Of a stretch of DNA of 6,947 bases, positions 5,995 to 6,947 are shown one piece after another (positions within the stretch are counted from its first letter, which is position 1; each line of letters opens with the position of its first letter). The stretch comes from JAEZJZ01 sp964450265. GTDB taxonomy: Bacteria; Bacillota; UBA994; UBA5500. The notes below the pieces were generated by a model that made no database searches, was not told the DNA's origin, and worked only from the letters and a program-made list of their open reading frames with translations. Location: NCBI GenBank assembly GCA_964450265.1, contig CAYVCY010000115.1:1-6947 (forward strand), read 5' to 3'. The position numbers and the translations under genes were made by a program.

Positions 5995-6947
5995 ATGTGG
6001 AACATCAAAGAGAGCATTCAAGCTGCGTTGCCGCAGGTGATCAGCTGGCGGAGACACCTCCATCAACACCCAGAGCTGGGTCTGATGGAGAGGAATACGA
6101 CTGAATTCGTGGCCGAGGCGCTGGCCAATATGGGTATCGAAGCAAAGACGTTTGACGGAGTCACCGGGGTGCTAGGCACCCTGAAGGGTGGTCTGCCCGG
6201 GAAGACAATTGCCTTGAGAGCAGACATGGATGCGCTGCCGATCAAGGAGGAGAGCGAATGCGCTTTCCGATCCACCAACGATGGTGCGATGCATGCCTGC
6301 GGTCACGATCTACACACCTCTAACCTATTAGGCGTAGCATGCGTCTTGGCTGCCCACCGCGATCAGGTGCCCGGCACAGTCAAGTTCCTGTTCCAACCCG
6401 GTGAAGAAGGATATAACGGGGCTTCCTTGCTGATCGCTCAAGGCGTGATGGAAGGTATTGAGCAGATCTATGCATTGCATGTTCACCCCGAAATCCCCAC
6501 CGGCCAGATCAGCAGCACCCCCGGGTACTGCACCGCCAACTCGGATAGCGCAGTGATCACCGTGCTCGGCAAGGGAGGACATGGTGCCCATCCCGAGACA
6601 ACCATCGACGCCGTGGTGGTGGGGGCAGAGATCGTCGGCGCCCTGCAGACCATCGTCAGCCGCAACCTGCCGGCACAAGAGGCTGGCGTGGTGACCATCG
6701 GCACCTTCCACGCTGGTACGGTGCAGAACATTATCGCAGAGAGAGCAGAGATGCGGCTGTCGCTGCGCAGCCTCACGCCTGAGACCCAGACCAAGCTGCG
6801 GGAGCGCATTGAAGCACTTGTTAAGGGCATTACCTCGGCGCACGGTGCCGGTTACGATTTCCATTACAACTTGGGCTATCCCGGCGTCTACAATCACGAG
6901 CAAGCCTTCAACATTGTGCAACAGGTGGCTACGAAAGTTATCGGGGA
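5995..6947 (+). CDS. M20D-family amidohydrolase (N-acyl amino acid / hippurate-type hydrolase), 3' end cut by window edge
   Basis: Probable cytoplasmic metal-dependent hydrolase cleaving an amide bond of an N-acyl amino acid or related conjugate. The visible 317 residues lack about 75 of the usual roughly 390. Family signatures are in order: WRRHLHQHPELG (18-29), ALRADMDALPI (73-83), MHACGHDLHTSNLLG (99-113), QPGEEG (134-139), LHVHP (161-165) and the small dimerisation domain with GKGGHGAHP (192-200). Expected metal ligands Cys102, His104, Glu138 and His162 are present, with Glu137 as the likely general base; the last ligand histidine should lie past the edge. The Cys in HACGHD marks the M20D branch (hippurate, indole-acetyl and N-acetyl amino acid hydrolases) rather than ArgE or DapE. 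The ATG is preceded by a GGGGAGA site. Substrate is open. Confidence 0.92.
   Translation, partial: MWNIKESIQAALPQVISWRRHLHQHPELGLMERNTTEFVAEALANMGIEAKTFDGVTGVLGTLKGGLPGKTIALRADMDALPIKEESECAFRSTNDGAMHACGHDLHTSNLLGVACVLAAHRDQVPGTVKFLFQPGEEGYNGASLLIAQGVMEGIEQIYALHVHPEIPTGQISSTPGYCTANSDSAVITVLGKGGHGAHPETTIDAVVVGAEIVGALQTIVSRNLPAQEAGVVTIGTFHAGTVQNIIAERAEMRLSLRSLTPETQTKLRERIEALVKGITSAHGAGYDFHYNLGYPGVYNHEQAFNIVQQVATKVIG

Noticed and set aside
6328..6921. A 197-codon open frame on the minus strand within the M20 amidohydrolase gene
   Set aside because: It is opposite a well-supported gene, and its translation resembles no protein family I know.

Overview
The window looks like a piece of an anaerobic, probably monoderm (Clostridia/Firmicutes-type) chromosome. 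This is inferred, not proven. The clues are strong GGAGG-type ribosome sites in front of most genes, a GTG start, an ETF alpha subunit with a ferredoxin domain (typical of strict anaerobes), a secreted lipoprotein-type peptidase, and a GGGACGGTTCT...AGAACCGTCCC palindrome of a kind I recall from intergenic regions of anaerobic bacteria. There are no RNA genes, CRISPR arrays or transposase genes.

Left half, minus strand (positions 3278 down to 1): a tightly packed three-gene operon in the order etfB, etfA, FAD-linked 2-hydroxyacid dehydrogenase. The first junction overlaps by 1 base and the second by 4 bases, so the genes are probably translationally coupled. The last gene runs off the left edge after 428 codons. 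The order and the domains (EtfB with a DGDTAQVGP motif, EtfA with an N-terminal 2[4Fe-4S] ferredoxin domain, GlcD-type dehydrogenase) match the electron-confurcating lactate dehydrogenase/EtfAB complex (LctBCD) of Acetobacterium woodii. The likely job is oxidation of lactate or another 2-hydroxyacid with NAD+, driven by simultaneous oxidation of reduced ferredoxin.

Middle (3279-3569): a 291-base divergent control region. It holds a plausible extended -10 promoter for the etf operon, a GC-rich stretch with two imperfect hairpins that shares GGGACGGTTC with the palindrome further right, and a weaker promoter candidate overlapping an inverted repeat in front of the rightward genes.

Right half, plus strand: a secreted M28-family zinc peptidase (3570-4553), a class III (CaiB/BaiF) acyl-CoA transferase (4638-5822), a 23-bp near-perfect hairpin palindrome immediately after its stop codon (5829-5881), and an M20D-type amidohydrolase/N-acyl amino acid deacylase (5995 to the right edge, truncated). 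Together they suggest peptide or amino-acid-conjugate breakdown and CoA activation of organic acids beside a 2-hydroxyacid oxidation module. No specific pathway linking the two arms can be demonstrated from this sequence alone.
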